From: Nitrincola schmidtii | GTDB lineage: Bacteria; Pseudomonadota; Gammaproteobacteria; Pseudomonadales; Balneatricaceae | NCBI RefSeq assembly: GCF_008973715.1 | Contig: NZ_WBOL01000016.1 | Coordinates: 26,821-90,820 of the forward strand | DNA: 64,000 bases | Direction: 5' to 3' | In this document: one piece after another, positions 1 through 8,349 of the stretch | How the letters are laid out: each line of letters opens with the position of its first letter | How positions within the stretch are numbered: the first letter of the stretch is position 1 | Position numbers and translations under genes: made by a program | The notes under the pieces: model-generated | The model's database searches: none | Told to the model about the DNA's origin: nothing | Seen by the model: only the letters and a program-made list of their open reading frames with translations

Positions 1-1
1 G

Positions 2-646
2 GAAAAAATAGCAGTATTTCCTATCCCCAACTGCGTAGCATTTCCTGGTAACTCCATGCCATTACACGTATTTGAGCCCCGTTATCGGCAGATGGTTGAT
101 TATTGTGTAAACCACGGAGTAGCGCTGGGAGTTTGCCACGTTGAAAAAGTGCTGCAAAAGGCTAAGCCTGATCAAACGGTTGCAGAGGCATTGAATTCTA
201 ATCAAGCAACTTACAAACCCGTACCTATCCTTACTGCGGGTCAGGTCGAAATCATTGAAACATTCCCAGATGGTCGATTGTTGATCGAAATTAGTCTTAA
301 CCAGCGTTTTCAGCTCGTTGAGCAACTGCAGACGCTACCCTTTTTCATTTATAGTGCCAACCGTTATGATGATGTTACACCTTCACCCGAATTGATCGAT
401 AAGGGCGACATAGCAAAAAGCAAAGTATTGCATAGGCTGCAAGCGCTAGCTGCTCAAGTTCCGGAGTTAAGCCAACTGCTTGCCTCGCCTGAGTGGCAAT
501 CGAAAACACCTGACCAATTGAGTTATGAATTATTTCAGTTCATACAGTTAGATAGCGGTATTATGCAAGCTATACTAGAAGAGAGATCAGCAGAACAGCG
601 ATTGCTATCTTTATTAGATGTATTGAATAAAATTACCGCACGTTAA
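2..646 (+). CDS. LON substrate-binding (ATP-dependent protease N-terminal) domain protein, 5' partial
   Basis: This is a small stand-alone protein of the Lon N-terminal domain family; it lacks the AAA+ and protease parts, so it is not a Lon protease. The frame is open from base 2, before the first internal ATG at 56, and reads KIAVFPIPNCVAFPG, which aligns with the usual family opening (LFPL...LFPG) ahead of PLHVFEPRYRQMV. The true start therefore lies just outside the window, probably one to three codons upstream. The rest is helical (about residues 140-210), with no membrane segment. Its exact role is unknown. AzlC follows 18 bases downstream, possibly in the same transcript. Confidence 0.85.
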   Translation, partial: EKIAVFPIPNCVAFPGNSMPLHVFEPRYRQMVDYCVNHGVALGVCHVEKVLQKAKPDQTVAEALNSNQATYKPVPILTAGQVEIIETFPDGRLLIEISLNQRFQLVEQLQTLPFFIYSANRYDDVTPSPELIDKGDIAKSKVLHRLQALAAQVPELSQLLASPEWQSKTPDQLSYELFQFIQLDSGIMQAILEERSAEQRLLSLLDVLNKITAR

Positions 647-664
647 ACTTAAAATGTATCACTC

Positions 665-1408
665 ATGCCATTGAACTCCAATAATATAGATCCAAGTAAA
701 TTGCCTCAGTTAGACAAACATCTCATTTGGAAAGGATTCTTACAGCTTGTTCCCCTCTCCTTTTTTGTTATCGCCTTTGGTATCGCCTTTGGATTAGCAG
801 CGAAGCAAACGGGGCTGAGTAGCACGGAATCAATGGCAATGAGCACCTTGGTCTTTGCGGGGGCTTCCCAGTTTGCATCACTGGAACTTTGGGGTCCTAA
901 GGTTTCGCTCATCACCATTTTGATCACTGTTTTTGCTATTAATGCACGCCACCTATTAATGGGGGCAACACTTTACCCTTGGCTGCAGCACCTCTCACCA
1001 TTCAAGCGCTATGGCGTCATGTTTCTGGCCTCAGACGCTAATTGGGCAATGTCTTTACAAGCCTTTACTCAAGGTAAACCCGGTTTTGGTATTCTTGTGG
1101 GTGGAGGACTTTCACTTTGGCTCTTCTGGATTTTTGGGACATGGGTAGGATTGTACTTCGGTAATCTTATTAGTGACCCCAAGCAGTTCGGTTTAGATAT
1201 GGTGATGGGGTGCTTTCTGCTTGCAATGGTTGTAGGTGGTGAAAAAAACATAAGGATGTTAGTCATTTGGACGGTTGCAGCCAGTGCATCACTGATAGCT
1301 TTTTGGTTTTTGCCCGAGAATACTCATGTGGTTTTAGGTGCGCTCGCAGGTGGTGCGGTTGGAATCTTCTGGCTGAACAAAAAAGAAGAGAGCAACTCCG
1401 ATGATTGA
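665..1408 (+). CDS. azlC: AzlC family branched-chain amino acid exporter, large subunit
   Basis: Predicted inner-membrane permease of the AzlC (LIV-E) family, which with AzlD exports branched-chain amino acids or analogues. The protein (247 aa) has several hydrophobic helices and the family segment with FAGASQFASLEL at about residues 65-75, followed by the conserved NARHLLMG motif near residue 90. Length is normal for AzlC (about 230-250). Its 3' end overlaps the start of azlD by 8 bases, the usual arrangement for this two-subunit exporter and a sign of translational coupling. No clear ribosome binding site is seen before the ATG, so the start is less certain than the family call. Confidence 0.9.
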   Translation: MPLNSNNIDPSKLPQLDKHLIWKGFLQLVPLSFFVIAFGIAFGLAAKQTGLSSTESMAMSTLVFAGASQFASLELWGPKVSLITILITVFAINARHLLMGATLYPWLQHLSPFKRYGVMFLASDANWAMSLQAFTQGKPGFGILVGGGLSLWLFWIFGTWVGLYFGNLISDPKQFGLDMVMGCFLLAMVVGGEKNIRMLVIWTVAASASLIAFWFLPENTHVVLGALAGGAVGIFWLNKKEESNSDD

Positions 1409-1706
1409 GACAACGGGCTTAGGAGCACTACTAGTCATAGGTTTGATGTTTTTGGTGACACTGTCTACTCGATTAGGCGGTGTCTTTGTGATGTCATATA
1501 TCCCTATAAGCTACCGGGTGAAGCAGTTTATTCAAGCCATGTCTGGTTCTGTGCTGGTCGCAATTTTAGCCCCCATGGCCGTCACCGGTGATAATGGCGC
1601 AAGACTGGCTCTTTTAAGCACTGCAATTGTCATGCTGTTAGTGAAAAAACCTCTACCTGCAATCACCGTTGGCATTGCCACGGCGGCGCTTTACCGAATG
1701 TTATAA
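1401..1706 (+). CDS. azlD: AzlD family branched-chain amino acid exporter, small subunit
   Basis: Small hydrophobic membrane protein (101 aa) of the AzlD family, partner of AzlC. It has three or four predicted transmembrane segments and the family pattern of an early TRLGG followed by a VLVAILAP stretch. It starts inside the last codons of azlC (8-base overlap), and its stop is 8 bases before the nuclease gene, so the three genes are probably co-transcribed. Confidence 0.88.
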   Translation: MIETTGLGALLVIGLMFLVTLSTRLGGVFVMSYIPISYRVKQFIQAMSGSVLVAILAPMAVTGDNGARLALLSTAIVMLLVKKPLPAITVGIATAALYRML

Positions 1707-1714
1707 ATAGATAC

Positions 1715-3385
1715 ATGAACGTCAATTCCGTCACCTCAACATCCCTAGATGATCCTCTTTACTATCTGCGTAATGCGCAGCAGATCATTCAGTTATGCCT
1801 GGAGCAATATTCAGATCTTCTACTTCAGGACGAAATCCAGAGCTTACAACAGCTGCTATCGCTAGATACTCAAGCGCAGGCACTGCTCATTCGAATGGTG
1901 ATGCGAAAAGGGCTACTGTTTCGCAAAGACAAATTGCACTACAGTGAGGTACCAAATCTCGACGACGCAATTTGTACCCTAACGGAAACAGGGTATCTGG
2001 ATCATCAACCCCATATTTCCATATCCTCTTTATGTGACCTATCCAGACGTGAAGAATGCCTAAAACTCGCACTGCATCTGCTACCTGAATTAGTTTTATC
2101 AGGATCTACTCGTAAAACAGATATTGTCGCTCTTCTCGTTTCAACGTTAGAAGATGATCAGCCAAAAGAAATACTTGAATGGTGGCCTAACTCACCCTAT
2201 ACCATTATTGAGTTGTGCTGTGGTGATCTTTTTGATCGTTTACGTTTGATGTTCTTTGGCAACCTTTACCAAAGCTGGTCTGAATTTGTACTGACTGAAT
2301 TGGGCTTACAACGATTTGAAAAGGTTATGCTCACTCCTGAATCACGCCCCTTCCAAAGTCGATCTGAAGTGGATCTGTACCTTAGCTTGAACACACTTCA
2401 ACAACGCGCCATTGATGGGGAGCAGATAGATTTACTGGCTCAATACATTCCCTCCCCAGTGGAATGCAGTTGGATCGATTACCGACGCAGAAAGGTAATA
2501 TTTCAACTTGGACGCGAAGCAGAGCGTCAAAAACAAACCGATCTTGCATTACAACTTTTTCAACAGAGTCAACATCAAGAAGCTCAGCTTCGTGCATTGC
2601 GCGTATTGGAGAAGACCGCCCCTGCCACGCAAGTGTTTACTTTAGCTAAAGAGACCCATTCCAGCATCACCAAGCCTGAAATTCGTGTCGGAGTGGAACG
2701 AATTCTAAAACGTAGTGCAGTTAAAGCAGGTGCTGTGTTCAAGTTCCCCGAATCCATTAAGATACCCATTGAGTCGTTAGAACTAAAAAAACCAGAGCAA
2801 GGCAGAGTAGAACAAGCTGTAATTTCACATTTGTCCAATCAAGATAAACAGCTTTTCCATGTCGAAAACCAACTCTTTACCGGACTCTTTGCTTTGCTGT
2901 TCTGGCCAGCGTTGTTTGCCCCGATTAGAGGTGCATTTTTCAATCCATTTCAGTCAGGTCCGGCAGATCTATATCGCCCCACCTTTTGTGAGGAACGAAC
3001 AGACTTATTGAATCAAGGCTTTGATCTGCTTCAATCGGATAACTATGTTGATGTCATCCTTGATCGACTGCGACAGAAGCAAGGTATCAGTTGCTCTCTT
3101 ATCCACTGGCCTTCCCTTGATCACACACTTATTGAACAAGTCCTAGCTTTAATACCCACCATGCACCTTGAAGCTGTCTTTCGCCATCTGCTGTTGGATC
3201 TAAGAAACCATCGAAGAGGGATGCCCGATCTGATTGAACTCAACCAAGCCACAGGACAATATCGACTCATTGAAGTCAAAGGGCCCGGTGATCGATTGCA
3301 AGATCATCAAATGCTGTGGCTTGAGGTCATGTTAAATAATGGCATCCCCGCCAGTGTTCTTAAGGTAAGTTGGATTGCAACTTAA
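1715..3385 (+). CDS. VRR-NUC domain nuclease, FAN1-like
   Basis: A 556-aa protein with a C-terminal VRR-NUC nuclease domain. Residues about 507-545 hold the restriction-nuclease-like core: GMPDL, then the catalytic EVKGPGD, then an LQDHQ...WL segment. The long N-terminal part (about 1-370) is helical and resembles the SAP/TPR-like region of bacterial FAN1. Family members are structure-specific 5' flap endonucleases linked to interstrand cross-link repair in eukaryotes; the bacterial role is less clear. The gene is 8 bases after azlD, an unexpected neighbour for a repair nuclease. Family assignment is firm; biological role is inferred. Confidence 0.88.
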   Translation: MNVNSVTSTSLDDPLYYLRNAQQIIQLCLEQYSDLLLQDEIQSLQQLLSLDTQAQALLIRMVMRKGLLFRKDKLHYSEVPNLDDAICTLTETGYLDHQPHISISSLCDLSRREECLKLALHLLPELVLSGSTRKTDIVALLVSTLEDDQPKEILEWWPNSPYTIIELCCGDLFDRLRLMFFGNLYQSWSEFVLTELGLQRFEKVMLTPESRPFQSRSEVDLYLSLNTLQQRAIDGEQIDLLAQYIPSPVECSWIDYRRRKVIFQLGREAERQKQTDLALQLFQQSQHQEAQLRALRVLEKTAPATQVFTLAKETHSSITKPEIRVGVERILKRSAVKAGAVFKFPESIKIPIESLELKKPEQGRVEQAVISHLSNQDKQLFHVENQLFTGLFALLFWPALFAPIRGAFFNPFQSGPADLYRPTFCEERTDLLNQGFDLLQSDNYVDVILDRLRQKQGISCSLIHWPSLDHTLIEQVLALIPTMHLEAVFRHLLLDLRNHRRGMPDLIELNQATGQYRLIEVKGPGDRLQDHQMLWLEVMLNNGIPASVLKVSWIAT

Positions 3386-3479
3386 ACATGAATAGCTTTT
3401 CGAACCCACCGAGAGCTTTTTAAAATAGTATGTTAAAATTTCAACCTGATAAAAATCGATTATAAGTGAGAGCAATAAC

Positions 3480-3761
3480 ATGGCAAAAGCGGCAGCACGT
3501 CACATCCTCGTTGGCGACGAAGCAACCTGTAACGAACTTAAATCAAAAATTGCTGCAGGTGAAGATTTCGCCGCTATAGCGCAGCAACATTCGAAATGCC
3601 CTTCTGGTCGTAATGGCGGTGATTTAGGTACTTTCGGTCCAGGGCAAATGGTTCCTGAGTTTGATAAAGTGGTCTTCAGTGCTCCAATCAACGAAGTACA
3701 AGGTCCAGTTAAAACTCAGTTCGGCTATCATTTGCTGGAAGTCACTCAGCGTTCCGAGTAA
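3480..3761 (+). CDS. ppiC: Parvulin-type peptidyl-prolyl cis-trans isomerase PpiC
   Basis: A 93-aa single-domain rotamase. It carries the parvulin pattern from AARHILV at the N-terminus through CPSGRNGGDLGTF and MVPEFDKVVF to the closing TQFGYHLLEV, all in the order seen in E. coli PpiC (93 aa). It has no signal peptide, so it is cytoplasmic. The 94-base gap upstream of the ATG suggests its own promoter. Parvulins catalyse isomerisation of Xaa-Pro bonds during folding. Confidence 0.95.
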   Translation: MAKAAARHILVGDEATCNELKSKIAAGEDFAAIAQQHSKCPSGRNGGDLGTFGPGQMVPEFDKVVFSAPINEVQGPVKTQFGYHLLEVTQRSE

Positions 3762-3954
3762 TACCGTTTAAAAGTCTCAAAGTGATGCTGAATCGTGGTG
3801 TGAGTCAACGATTTTGGCATTACTTTGTTGACCTTTTCTTTAGATTTCGTGGCAATCCTTCAACACATTGACGGTTAAACTGACTTCGCAATAGACTTCA
3901 GCCGACCAACGTATGCCTATTGTATGCTCAATAATGATTCAATTCTTAAATATC
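3762..3954. other. Intergenic region between ppiC and the guanidine operon control region
   Basis: No coding sequence is supported here. A weak inverted repeat AATCGT/ACGATT (3791-3796 and 3808-3813) followed by TTTT could end ppiC transcription. Direct TATGC repeats at 3912-3928 might be a second, degenerate activator site, about 43 bases upstream of the better NtrC-like site. Neither is strong on its own. Confidence 0.4.
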
Positions 3955-3971
3955 CGCACCAAACAAGAGCA
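3955..3971 (+). promoter_or_regulatory. Putative NtrC binding site upstream of the sigma54 promoter
   Basis: CGCACCAAACAAGAGCA has the GCACC half-site and an imperfect partner (AGAGC) at the spacing of the NtrC consensus (GCACC-N5-GGTGC). Its centre lies about 124 bases upstream of the predicted start of the sigma54 promoter, the usual enhancer distance. The second half-site is degenerate, so this is an inference supported mainly by position. Confidence 0.45.
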
Positions 3972-4060
3972 ACTATCGATAGCTTATCTTTATTAAAACG
4001 TTAACCACAATCAAGCCATAAATCATATAAAACAATTAATTAGAAATATATAACCTAAAC

Positions 4061-4076
4061 TGGCACTAGTTTTGCT
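4061..4076 (+). promoter_or_regulatory. Sigma54 (RpoN) -24/-12 promoter of the guanidine operon
   Basis: TGGCAC-N5-TTGCT matches the RpoN consensus. The invariant GG (4062-4063) and GC (4074-4075) are separated by exactly 10 bases, and a C precedes the TGG. The predicted transcript start is near 4087, about 50 bases before the riboswitch aptamer core. A sigma54 promoter implies an enhancer-binding activator; NtrC is the natural candidate for a nitrogen-scavenging operon. Confidence 0.8.
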
Positions 4077-4130
4077 GTATAAACATTGCAACTAGTATTT
4101 CTGGTTAACGTTGTTAAAAATTTAATGCAA

Positions 4131-4250
4131 TAGAGCGCTAGGGTTCCGGGTTGATAGCTAAGCTTCAGCTGACTGGTCCGAGAGCACTCAACCTTCTTAT
4201 GGAAGGTCACACGGCGGGACAAAAGCCCGGGAGATGACTGGCTAGCCAGG
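4131..4250 (+). promoter_or_regulatory. Guanidine-I riboswitch (ykkC class)
   Basis: The conserved blocks of the guanidine-I aptamer appear in order: CTAGGGTTCCG at 4138-4148, CTGGTCCGAGAG at 4173-4184, and the 3' core ACGGCGGGACAAAAGCCCGG ending in GAGA at 4211-4234. Between the second and third blocks is the expected hairpin (ACCTTC/GAAGGT, 4191-4196 with 4202-4207). This class binds free guanidinium and turns genes on. No uridine-tract terminator is visible before the start codon at 4290, so control may act on translation. A 12-base palindrome at 4238-4249 could belong to the expression platform. Confidence 0.95.
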
Positions 4251-4289
4251 AATACTCCATGAAATGTGATCAATACGAAGGTGAATATT

Positions 4290-5345
4290 ATGAAACGCAT
4301 TAAACATTCATTGTTAGCAATCGCGGTTGGCGCCAGCCTGATTTCCCCTCTTTCTCACGCACGAACGGATTTTAATGTCTGTTGGTCAATTTATGTCGGA
4401 TGGATGCCTTGGGGTTATGCTGAAGAGCAAGGTATTCTCGAAAAATGGGCCGATAAATACGATATCAATATCAACATTGTTCAAATAAATGATTACATAG
4501 AGTCTATTAACCAATACACCCTCGGCCAGTTCGATGCGTGCAGTATGACAAATATGGATGCATTAACGATACCGGCCGCTGGTGGCGTTGATTCAACGGC
4601 ACTGATTGTGGGTGATTTTTCCAACGGAAATGACGGTGTCATTCTCAAAGGGCAAGATCAACTAGAGGCGATTCGTGGACAGAGAGTAAATCTAGTCGAA
4701 CTAAGTGTATCTCACTACCTTCTCGCACGCGCACTGGAAAGCGTCGATATGACTGAACGTGACATTCGTGTTGTCAATACATCGGATGCAGATCTTGTTG
4801 CAGTCGCCAACACTCCATCTGTCACTGCTATCACTACCTGGAATCCTCTGCTAAATGAAATTCTTGCTCAACCTGACATGCATCTGGTTTTTGACTCTTC
4901 AAACATTCCTGGTGAAATCATTGATCTATTAGTGGTGAACACACAAACATTAGAAGCGCATCCAGAACTTGGAAAAGCCTTAGTCGGTGCTTGGTATGAA
5001 ACCATGAGTCACATGATGACTGGATCGGAGTATGAAGTTTTAGCGCGCACTCAGATGGCTGAAGCTTCAGGCACTGACCTGGCTGGCTACGAACTTCAAC
5101 TTGCTAGCACCGAGATGTTTTATCTCGCCGAAGATGCACTGAACTTCACGCTCAGTGATCAATTGCCGAACACCATGAACAAAGTAGCAGAGTTCTCCTT
5201 TGAACATGGATTACTCGGTGACGGTGCACCTGATGCTGGCTTTATTGGCATAGAAACACCAGCCGGTGTTGTCGGTGATGCCGATAATATAATGCTACGT
5301 TTCAACCCAGCATTCATGCAACTTGCCGCAGATGGCGAGCTGTAA
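4290..5345 (+). CDS. ABC transporter periplasmic substrate-binding protein, guanidine/urea-type (NitT/TauT family)
   Basis: A 351-aa periplasmic binding protein of the NMT1/NitT-TauT type commonly annotated as a putative urea ABC transporter component beside urea carboxylase. The signal peptide has a KRIK basic start, a hydrophobic core and a probable cut after SHA at about residue 24. The start chosen is ATG 4290, because the longer frame from 4266 adds eight residues before the signal peptide and would take the start closer to the riboswitch; GAAGGTG at 4277-4283 is a plausible binding site. As first gene after a guanidine-I riboswitch, its likely ligand is guanidinium rather than urea. Substrate is inferred. 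Confidence 0.88.
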   Translation: MKRIKHSLLAIAVGASLISPLSHARTDFNVCWSIYVGWMPWGYAEEQGILEKWADKYDININIVQINDYIESINQYTLGQFDACSMTNMDALTIPAAGGVDSTALIVGDFSNGNDGVILKGQDQLEAIRGQRVNLVELSVSHYLLARALESVDMTERDIRVVNTSDADLVAVANTPSVTAITTWNPLLNEILAQPDMHLVFDSSNIPGEIIDLLVVNTQTLEAHPELGKALVGAWYETMSHMMTGSEYEVLARTQMAEASGTDLAGYELQLASTEMFYLAEDALNFTLSDQLPNTMNKVAEFSFEHGLLGDGAPDAGFIGIETPAGVVGDADNIMLRFNPAFMQLAADGEL

Positions 5346-6166
5346 TGAAACGCCTGCTCAATCAACAGCCATCCTCTTTTACTCGAGTGATATTGGGCCT
5401 TCTGCCCTTTATCATTCTGATAGGGGTTTATGTCATCGCTTCTGATATTCGATTAGAAGCCAATCCAAATGACAAGCTCTTACCCTCTATCGCTCAGATG
5501 AGTGAAGCTATTCAGCGGATGGCATTTGAACCCAATCGTCGCACTGGAGAGTACATCTTTTGGGTGGATACGTTCAGTAGCTTACAACGATTAATGCTAG
5601 GCGTTTTACTTGCAGCTTCACTAGGGCTATGCATTGGACTTTTAACTGGCGCTTTACCTTTGGTAGGAGCGAGTTTTTCGCCGATTATTACGGTGATTTC
5701 TCTTATCCCACCACTGGCACTTTTACCCATACTGTTCATCGTGTTTGGTCTAGGTGAGCTTGCCAAGGTTGCATTAATTACGATAGGTATTCTGCCGTTT
5801 ATAGCTCGAGAAATGCAGCGTCGGACCCAAGAGATTCCTCATGAACAAATCATCAAAGCGCAAACGTTAGGTGCAAACACCAGCCAGGTTTTAATTAGAG
5901 TGTTGCTGCCGCAGTTAACCCCTAGGTTACTCGATGCAGTGCGCCTTTCATTAGGTACGGGGTGGTTATTTTTAATCGCCGCTGAAGCCATCGCTTCAAC
6001 TGAAGGCTTAGGTTATCGCATCTTTTTGGTTAGACGCTATATGTCGATGGATGTGATTCTTCCCTATGTCATCTGGATCACCTTTCTGGCGTTTTTACTG
6101 GATTGGGTATTGATGAAATTAAAAGACAGGCTTTTCCCCTGGCAACGTCAAGGGGGTCACTCATGA
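5345..6166 (+). CDS. ABC transporter permease, guanidine/urea-type
   Basis: A 273-aa inner-membrane permease of the NitT/TauT (SsuC-like, BPD_transp_1) family with about six hydrophobic helices. The cytoplasmic coupling loop is visible as an EAA-like segment around residues 168-190 (QTLGANTSQVLIRVLLP). It starts at the last base of the binding-protein stop codon (TAATG), and its own stop overlaps the ATPase start as ATGA, so translation of the three transporter genes is coupled. Confidence 0.9.
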   Translation: MKRLLNQQPSSFTRVILGLLPFIILIGVYVIASDIRLEANPNDKLLPSIAQMSEAIQRMAFEPNRRTGEYIFWVDTFSSLQRLMLGVLLAASLGLCIGLLTGALPLVGASFSPIITVISLIPPLALLPILFIVFGLGELAKVALITIGILPFIAREMQRRTQEIPHEQIIKAQTLGANTSQVLIRVLLPQLTPRLLDAVRLSLGTGWLFLIAAEAIASTEGLGYRIFLVRRYMSMDVILPYVIWITFLAFLLDWVLMKLKDRLFPWQRQGGHS

Positions 6167-6933
6167 TCGACGTCAAAAACCTATGGAAAAACTACGGCAA
6201 TAAGGTGGTGCTAGAAGGCATCAATGTCAGTGTCAAAGAAGGTGAATTTATTACCCTAGTGGGTGCATCTGGTTGTGGAAAAAGCACTTTTCTCAAGCTG
6301 TTATTAGGAACCGAAACGGCCAGTAAAGGCAGTCTGCTTTTAGATGGAAAACCGATTAAGGGCGAGCCAGATTCTGATCGAGGCATTGTCTTTCAGCAGT
6401 ATTCTGTTTTTCCACACATGACCGTATTGGAGAACGTGATTGCAGCCAAAGGCTTTGCCGAAAAAGGAATCACGGGATTACTTTGGGGTCGCAAACGCAA
6501 AGAAGCAAAAGCTGCTGCTGAGCGCATGCTTGATAAAGTGGGGCTGAGCTCTTCAAGCCACCTCTATCCTCATCATTTATCCGGGGGAATGCGCCAGCGA
6601 CTTGCCATTGCTCAAGCATTAATGGGTAAACCACGCATTTTATTGCTGGACGAACCCTTTGGAGCTCTTGACCCTGGCATCAGAAAGGATATGCATGCAC
6701 TGGTACTTGATCTTTGGAGATCTGAAAAATTAACCGTTTTCATGGTGACACATGACTTGCATGAAGGATTTTATTTAGGAACGCGGTTATGGGTATTCGA
6801 TAAGTTACGCCATGATCCGCAAGCACCTGATGCTTTTGGAGCGGGTATTACGTTCGATTTACCCGTCGGACAAACAGACCCCAAACACCTTGAAACCATT
6901 GAGGAGAATATGAAGGAGTTTTCTCATGATTAA
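6163..6933 (+). CDS. ABC transporter ATP-binding protein, guanidine/urea-type
   Basis: A 256-aa nucleotide-binding subunit with Walker A GASGCGKST (about residues 37-45), signature LSGGMRQRLAIAQAL and Walker B ILLLDEPFGALDP, all intact. The start at 6163 is chosen over the longer frame from 6103 because it has a strong AGGGGG ribosome site at 6151-6156, forms the ATGA overlap with the permease stop, and gives the normal family N-terminus (MIDVKNLWKNYG). It would energise uptake of the nitrogen compound used by the downstream enzymes. Confidence 0.92.
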   Translation: MIDVKNLWKNYGNKVVLEGINVSVKEGEFITLVGASGCGKSTFLKLLLGTETASKGSLLLDGKPIKGEPDSDRGIVFQQYSVFPHMTVLENVIAAKGFAEKGITGLLWGRKRKEAKAAAERMLDKVGLSSSSHLYPHHLSGGMRQRLAIAQALMGKPRILLLDEPFGALDPGIRKDMHALVLDLWRSEKLTVFMVTHDLHEGFYLGTRLWVFDKLRHDPQAPDAFGAGITFDLPVGQTDPKHLETIEENMKEFSHD

Positions 6934-7645
6934 ATCCATTGAGTACACTACCGAGTTAGCTGCCGGTGGTCATTGGTCACTGCGAATGGCCAGAGGAACA
7001 ATCATGCGCCTGACTGATATTGAAGGCGGTGGCAATGTGGGCATGATGTTTTACAACCCTGAAAACTTGTTGGAAAGATACAATGCGCCGGATACCTTGA
7101 AGTGCCAACATACCTTTCGTGTAACCAAAGGCCATTGTCTATATTCAGATATGGGGCGTATTTTTGCCTCCATTATCGAGGACTCCACAGAAGGGCATGA
7201 TACGGTCTGTGGAAACACAACCGCTTTAATCACTGCTCAGCGTTGGGGTAAACGTGATTACCAACAGAATAGAAATCAATGGCATCAAAATGGCCAGGAT
7301 GCATTCTTAGTTGAATTAGAGAAATATGGTTTAGGCATCAAAGATCTTGGTGCAAACCTTAATTTTTTTAGCCTCGTTGTGACTGACGAAGCCGGTAATA
7401 TGCAGCTGAATAGTCAACCTAGTTCAGCGGGTTCGCACGTTATCTTGCGTTTTGAAATGGATACACTCGTTGTTCTGCATGCCTGCCCTCACCCACTAAA
7501 TCATTCTGAAAAGTATCCTTGCAAGCCCATAGGTATTGAACTGGGACTAGCAAATTCAGTTAGCGATGATGATTTTTGTAAAAACTTCAGGCCAGAAAAT
7601 CAGCGTGGTTTTCAAAACAATGCACTTTATTACTTAGGAAGATAA
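6926..7645 (+). CDS. DUF1989 protein, urea carboxylase-associated protein 1 / carboxyguanidine deiminase subunit
   Basis: A 239-aa member of the DUF1989 family (urea amidolyase-associated protein 1). Together with its paralogue downstream it corresponds to the carboxyguanidine deiminase (CgdA/CgdB) that converts carboxyguanidine to allophanate and ammonia in guanidine-degrading bacteria. Visible family features are the N-terminal half with [11 protein letters not shown]...ERYN, the HDTVCGN segment near residue 90 and the NLNFF motif near residue 145. It overlaps the ATPase gene by 8 bases. Which of the two paralogues is CgdA or CgdB cannot be settled here. The specific reaction is inferred from family and the guanidine riboswitches. 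Confidence 0.85.
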   Translation: MIKSIEYTTELAAGGHWSLRMARGTIMRLTDIEGGGNVGMMFYNPENLLERYNAPDTLKCQHTFRVTKGHCLYSDMGRIFASIIEDSTEGHDTVCGNTTALITAQRWGKRDYQQNRNQWHQNGQDAFLVELEKYGLGIKDLGANLNFFSLVVTDEAGNMQLNSQPSSAGSHVILRFEMDTLVVLHACPHPLNHSEKYPCKPIGIELGLANSVSDDDFCKNFRPENQRGFQNNALYYLGR

Positions 7646-7655
7646 GGAGGTATTC

Positions 7656-8297
7656 ATGCTAACTCATAGCCAGCTTAAGCCAGACGATGCTTCATTTCGT
7701 AAAATTATCGATTCCGGTGATTATTTCATCGGTAAAATGATGTCTGGACAAACACTGCGAATTTTAGATCTTGAAGGCAATCAAGCAGCCGATACTCTTT
7801 TTTACAATGCTGAAGATCCATCAGAGCGTTACAGCGCCCAAGACACAATCCGTTCTCAGGGGAACGTCTACCTGACCACCGGAAGTCAGTTATTATCCAA
7901 CTTACAGCGCCCCATGCTAGAAATTACTGCAGACACCTGTGGCAGACATGACACATTGGGTGGCGCCTGTGCCACTGAAAGTAACACCGTCAGATATGAC
8001 CTAGAAAAACGTTGTATGCATGCGTGTCGAGATAGCTGGATGTTAGCCATCGCTGAACACCCCGAGTGGGGACTGAGTAAGGCTGATATTGGGCATAACA
8101 TTAATTTTTTTATGAATGTACCCATTACTCCCGAAGGCGGCTTACGTTTCGCGGATGGCATTTCAGCACCGGGGAAGTATGTCGAAATGACGGCTAAGAT
8201 GGACGTCATTATCTTAATTTCTAACTGCCCTCAACTAAACAACCCATGCAATGGCTACAACCCTACTCCCGTAGAACTGATCATTTGGAATAACTAA
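7656..8297 (+). CDS. DUF1989 protein, urea carboxylase-associated protein 2 / carboxyguanidine deiminase subunit
   Basis: A 213-aa second DUF1989 paralogue. It shares the family outline of the preceding protein: [20 protein letters not shown] near residues 45-65, the [10 protein letters not shown] segment near residue 95 and the [10 protein letters not shown] motif near residue 148. It is preceded by a strong AAGGAGGT site. Pairing of the two paralogues beside a carboxylase and allophanate hydrolase is the signature of the two-subunit carboxyguanidine deiminase. The gene is followed by a guanidine-II riboswitch rather than directly by the carboxylase, so its expression may be set differently from the enzymes on either side. 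Confidence 0.86.
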   Translation: MLTHSQLKPDDASFRKIIDSGDYFIGKMMSGQTLRILDLEGNQAADTLFYNAEDPSERYSAQDTIRSQGNVYLTTGSQLLSNLQRPMLEITADTCGRHDTLGGACATESNTVRYDLEKRCMHACRDSWMLAIAEHPEWGLSKADIGHNINFFMNVPITPEGGLRFADGISAPGKYVEMTAKMDVIILISNCPQLNNPCNGYNPTPVELIIWNN

Positions 8298-8307
8298 TTA
8301 AACACTT

Positions 8308-8349
8308 CAGTGGACGACCACTGTCGTAACTTCTGGCCAGGACGACCTG
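8308..8349 (+). promoter_or_regulatory. Guanidine-II riboswitch (mini-ykkC), internal to the operon
   Basis: Two hairpins each present the ACGA (ACGR) loop flanked by GG and CC that defines the guanidine-II class. Hairpin 1 is a perfect 6-bp stem CAGTGG/CCACTG around ACGA (8308-8323). Hairpin 2 is CAGG/CCTG around ACGA (8338-8349). The linker is 14 bases. The ribosome site AGAGG (8353-8357) of the carboxylase gene begins 3 bases after hairpin 2, so guanidine-dependent loop-loop pairing would be expected to act on translation initiation at 8366. Confidence 0.88.

Noticed and set aside
56..56. ATG 56 as start of the LON-domain protein
   Set aside because: The frame from base 2 encodes the conserved FPIP...FPG opening of the family, so the gene starts before the window.
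4239..4250. CTGGCTAGCCAG palindrome as a protein operator or intrinsic terminator
   Set aside because: No uridine tract follows and it lies at the 3' edge of the riboswitch, so it is more likely part of that RNA.
4266..4289. Upstream ATG extending the ABC binding protein by eight residues
   Set aside because: It adds polar residues before a well-formed signal peptide and has no better ribosome site than ATG 4290.
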